From Pseudomonadales bacterium (lineage in GTDB: Bacteria; Pseudomonadota; Gammaproteobacteria; Pseudomonadales; Ketobacteraceae): a stretch of DNA of 64,000 nucleotides. Location of the stretch: the NCBI GenBank assembly GCA_020062665.1, contig JAGUVW010000008.1:124001-188000 (forward strand). The letters run 5' to 3'. Within the stretch, counting starts at the first letter, position 1. Each line of letters begins with the position of its first letter. Under the pieces are notes generated by a model. The model was not told the origin of the DNA and made no database searches. It was given only the letters and a program-made list of their open reading frames with translations. Below, one piece after another: positions 63,424 through 64,000 of this stretch. A program made the position numbers and the translations under genes.

Positions 63424-63783
63424 ATGCACGATCTGCGTAGCCACAAGCGCCAAAACCGCAAGGAAGACGCCTATCTGGAAATCACCGTCAACGATGCCAA
63501 CGGTGAATACATCCAGAAAGTCATCACCTGTGACACGGTGGACGTGTCCGAGCGTGGCCTGAAGATTTACATGAGCGAGGAAGTCACCCAGGGGACCATC
63601 ACCGACATCTGTGTGATTCTGGCCGGGCAGGAGGGGCGCTTCTTTCTGAAGGCGGAAGTAAAATGGATTTCAGCCACCGGTGACGATGGCTGGTTTTTCG
63701 CAGGATTTGAAATTTACGACGCGGAAAATTCCGATTACGAGAAATGGGTTGAGATGGTGCGCCGGCGCAATGCCGGCGGCTGA
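63424..63783 (+). CDS. PilZ-domain protein, probable c-di-GMP receptor
   Basis: Compact PilZ domain in 119 residues. Basic RSHKRQNRKEDAYL near the N-terminus gives the RxxxR motif, and DVSERGLKIYM the DxSxxG motif; both are needed to bind c-di-GMP, unlike the type IV pilus PilZ at 21202-21549. The start has AAAGGA six bases before ATG 63424. It follows DUF1631 by 21 bases and ends three bases from the convergent cysK. Confidence 0.88.
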   Translation: MHDLRSHKRQNRKEDAYLEITVNDANGEYIQKVITCDTVDVSERGLKIYMSEEVTQGTITDICVILAGQEGRFFLKAEVKWISATGDDGWFFAGFEIYDAENSDYEKWVEMVRRRNAGG

Positions 63784-63786
63784 ATA

Positions 63787-64000
63787 TCACTGCACCATTT
63801 CAGCATCACTGAACATGCCGTCGAACAACACTGTGCTCAGATAGCGCTCGCCGGAATCCGGCAGAATCACCACGATGGTCTTGCCGGCGTTCTCCGGCCG
63901 TTCCGCCACCCGCAACGCCGCCGCCAGGGCCGCACCGCAGGAAATGCCTGCCAGAATGCCTTCCTTCTGCATCAGCAGACGGGCGTGGGCGATGGCGTCG
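63787..64000 (-). CDS. cysK: Cysteine synthase A, C-terminal part (5' end outside window)
   Basis: Only the last 70 residues or so are present. The conserved C-terminal block of O-acetylserine sulfhydrylase is clear: [19 protein letters not shown], the glycine-rich [17 protein letters not shown] and the terminal helix. The frame is open through the right edge. It is convergent with the PilZ gene. Confidence 0.9.
   Translation of the reverse strand, partial: DAIAHARLLMQKEGILAGISCGAALAAALRVAERPENAGKTIVVILPDSGERYLSTVLFDGMFSDAEMVQ

Overview
The window reads as chromosomal DNA from a GC-rich gammaproteobacterium of the Pseudomonadales/Oceanospirillales type. The gene order exbB-exbD-lpxK-kdsB-PTP-murB / rne / rluC-HAD-sppA / yceF / yceD-rpmF-plsX-fabD-fabG-acpP-fabF-pabC-mltG-tmk-holB-pilZ-tatD is the one known from Pseudomonas and its hydrocarbon-degrading relatives. 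The lipid-related content (FadL-type porin, ETF-quinone oxidoreductase, acyl-CoA dehydrogenase, several lipoprotein esterases) would fit an Alcanivorax- or Ketobacter-like marine lipid or alkane user. The genus is inference; there is no rRNA gene to decide it. No tRNA, CRISPR array, transposase, integrase or phage gene was seen.

Layout. 1-4.4 kb: energy transduction (ExbBD) and envelope precursors (LpxK, KdsB, MurB) in a tight operon with overlapping genes. 4.4-8.9 kb: rne and rluC, divergent around a 762-base gap that holds the rne leader with a hairpin and 16-base tandem repeats. 8.9-12 kb: HAD phosphatase, SppA-type peptidase, a TetR regulator and YceF. 12.2-21.5 kb: the ribosomal protein L32/fatty acid synthesis operon running on into pabC-mltG-tmk-holB-pilZ. 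21.55-21.76 kb: a nested inverted-repeat element. 21.8-24.2 kb: tatD and rmuC. 24.5-35.1 kb: accessory genes (papain-like fold protein, class V aminotransferase, TetR regulator, lipoprotein, hybrid histidine kinase, DUF1285, ETF-QO, a large lipoprotein hydrolase).

35.2-43.8 kb is the most unusual region. A 45-base quasi-palindrome precedes a FadL-family porin, a condensation-domain-like acyltransferase that lacks the catalytic histidines, an RND/MMPL exporter, a pair of KAS III ketosynthases (one with a full Cys-His-Asn triad, one degenerate) and an OleD-like short-chain dehydrogenase. All six lie on one strand with short gaps or overlaps. They look like a self-contained pathway that builds, reduces and exports a beta-keto or beta-hydroxy lipid; the product cannot be named from the sequence. 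A membrane-tethered NirB-like flavoprotein follows.

45.5-64 kb: glnS, a DUF5924/DUF2914 membrane protein, the SRP RNA with a near-consensus promoter, dnaX-ybaB-recR, an isovaleryl-type acyl-CoA dehydrogenase behind a palindromic operator, a lipoprotein esterase behind tandem 33-base-spaced sites, rnd-ycgL-ycgN, a von Willebrand factor A membrane protein, HIT, class II glutamine amidotransferase, DUF1631 and PilZ proteins, and the 3' end of cysK running off the right edge.

Many start codons were moved from the longest ORF to a position supported by a Shine-Dalgarno sequence or by the known N-terminus of the family; this is stated per gene.
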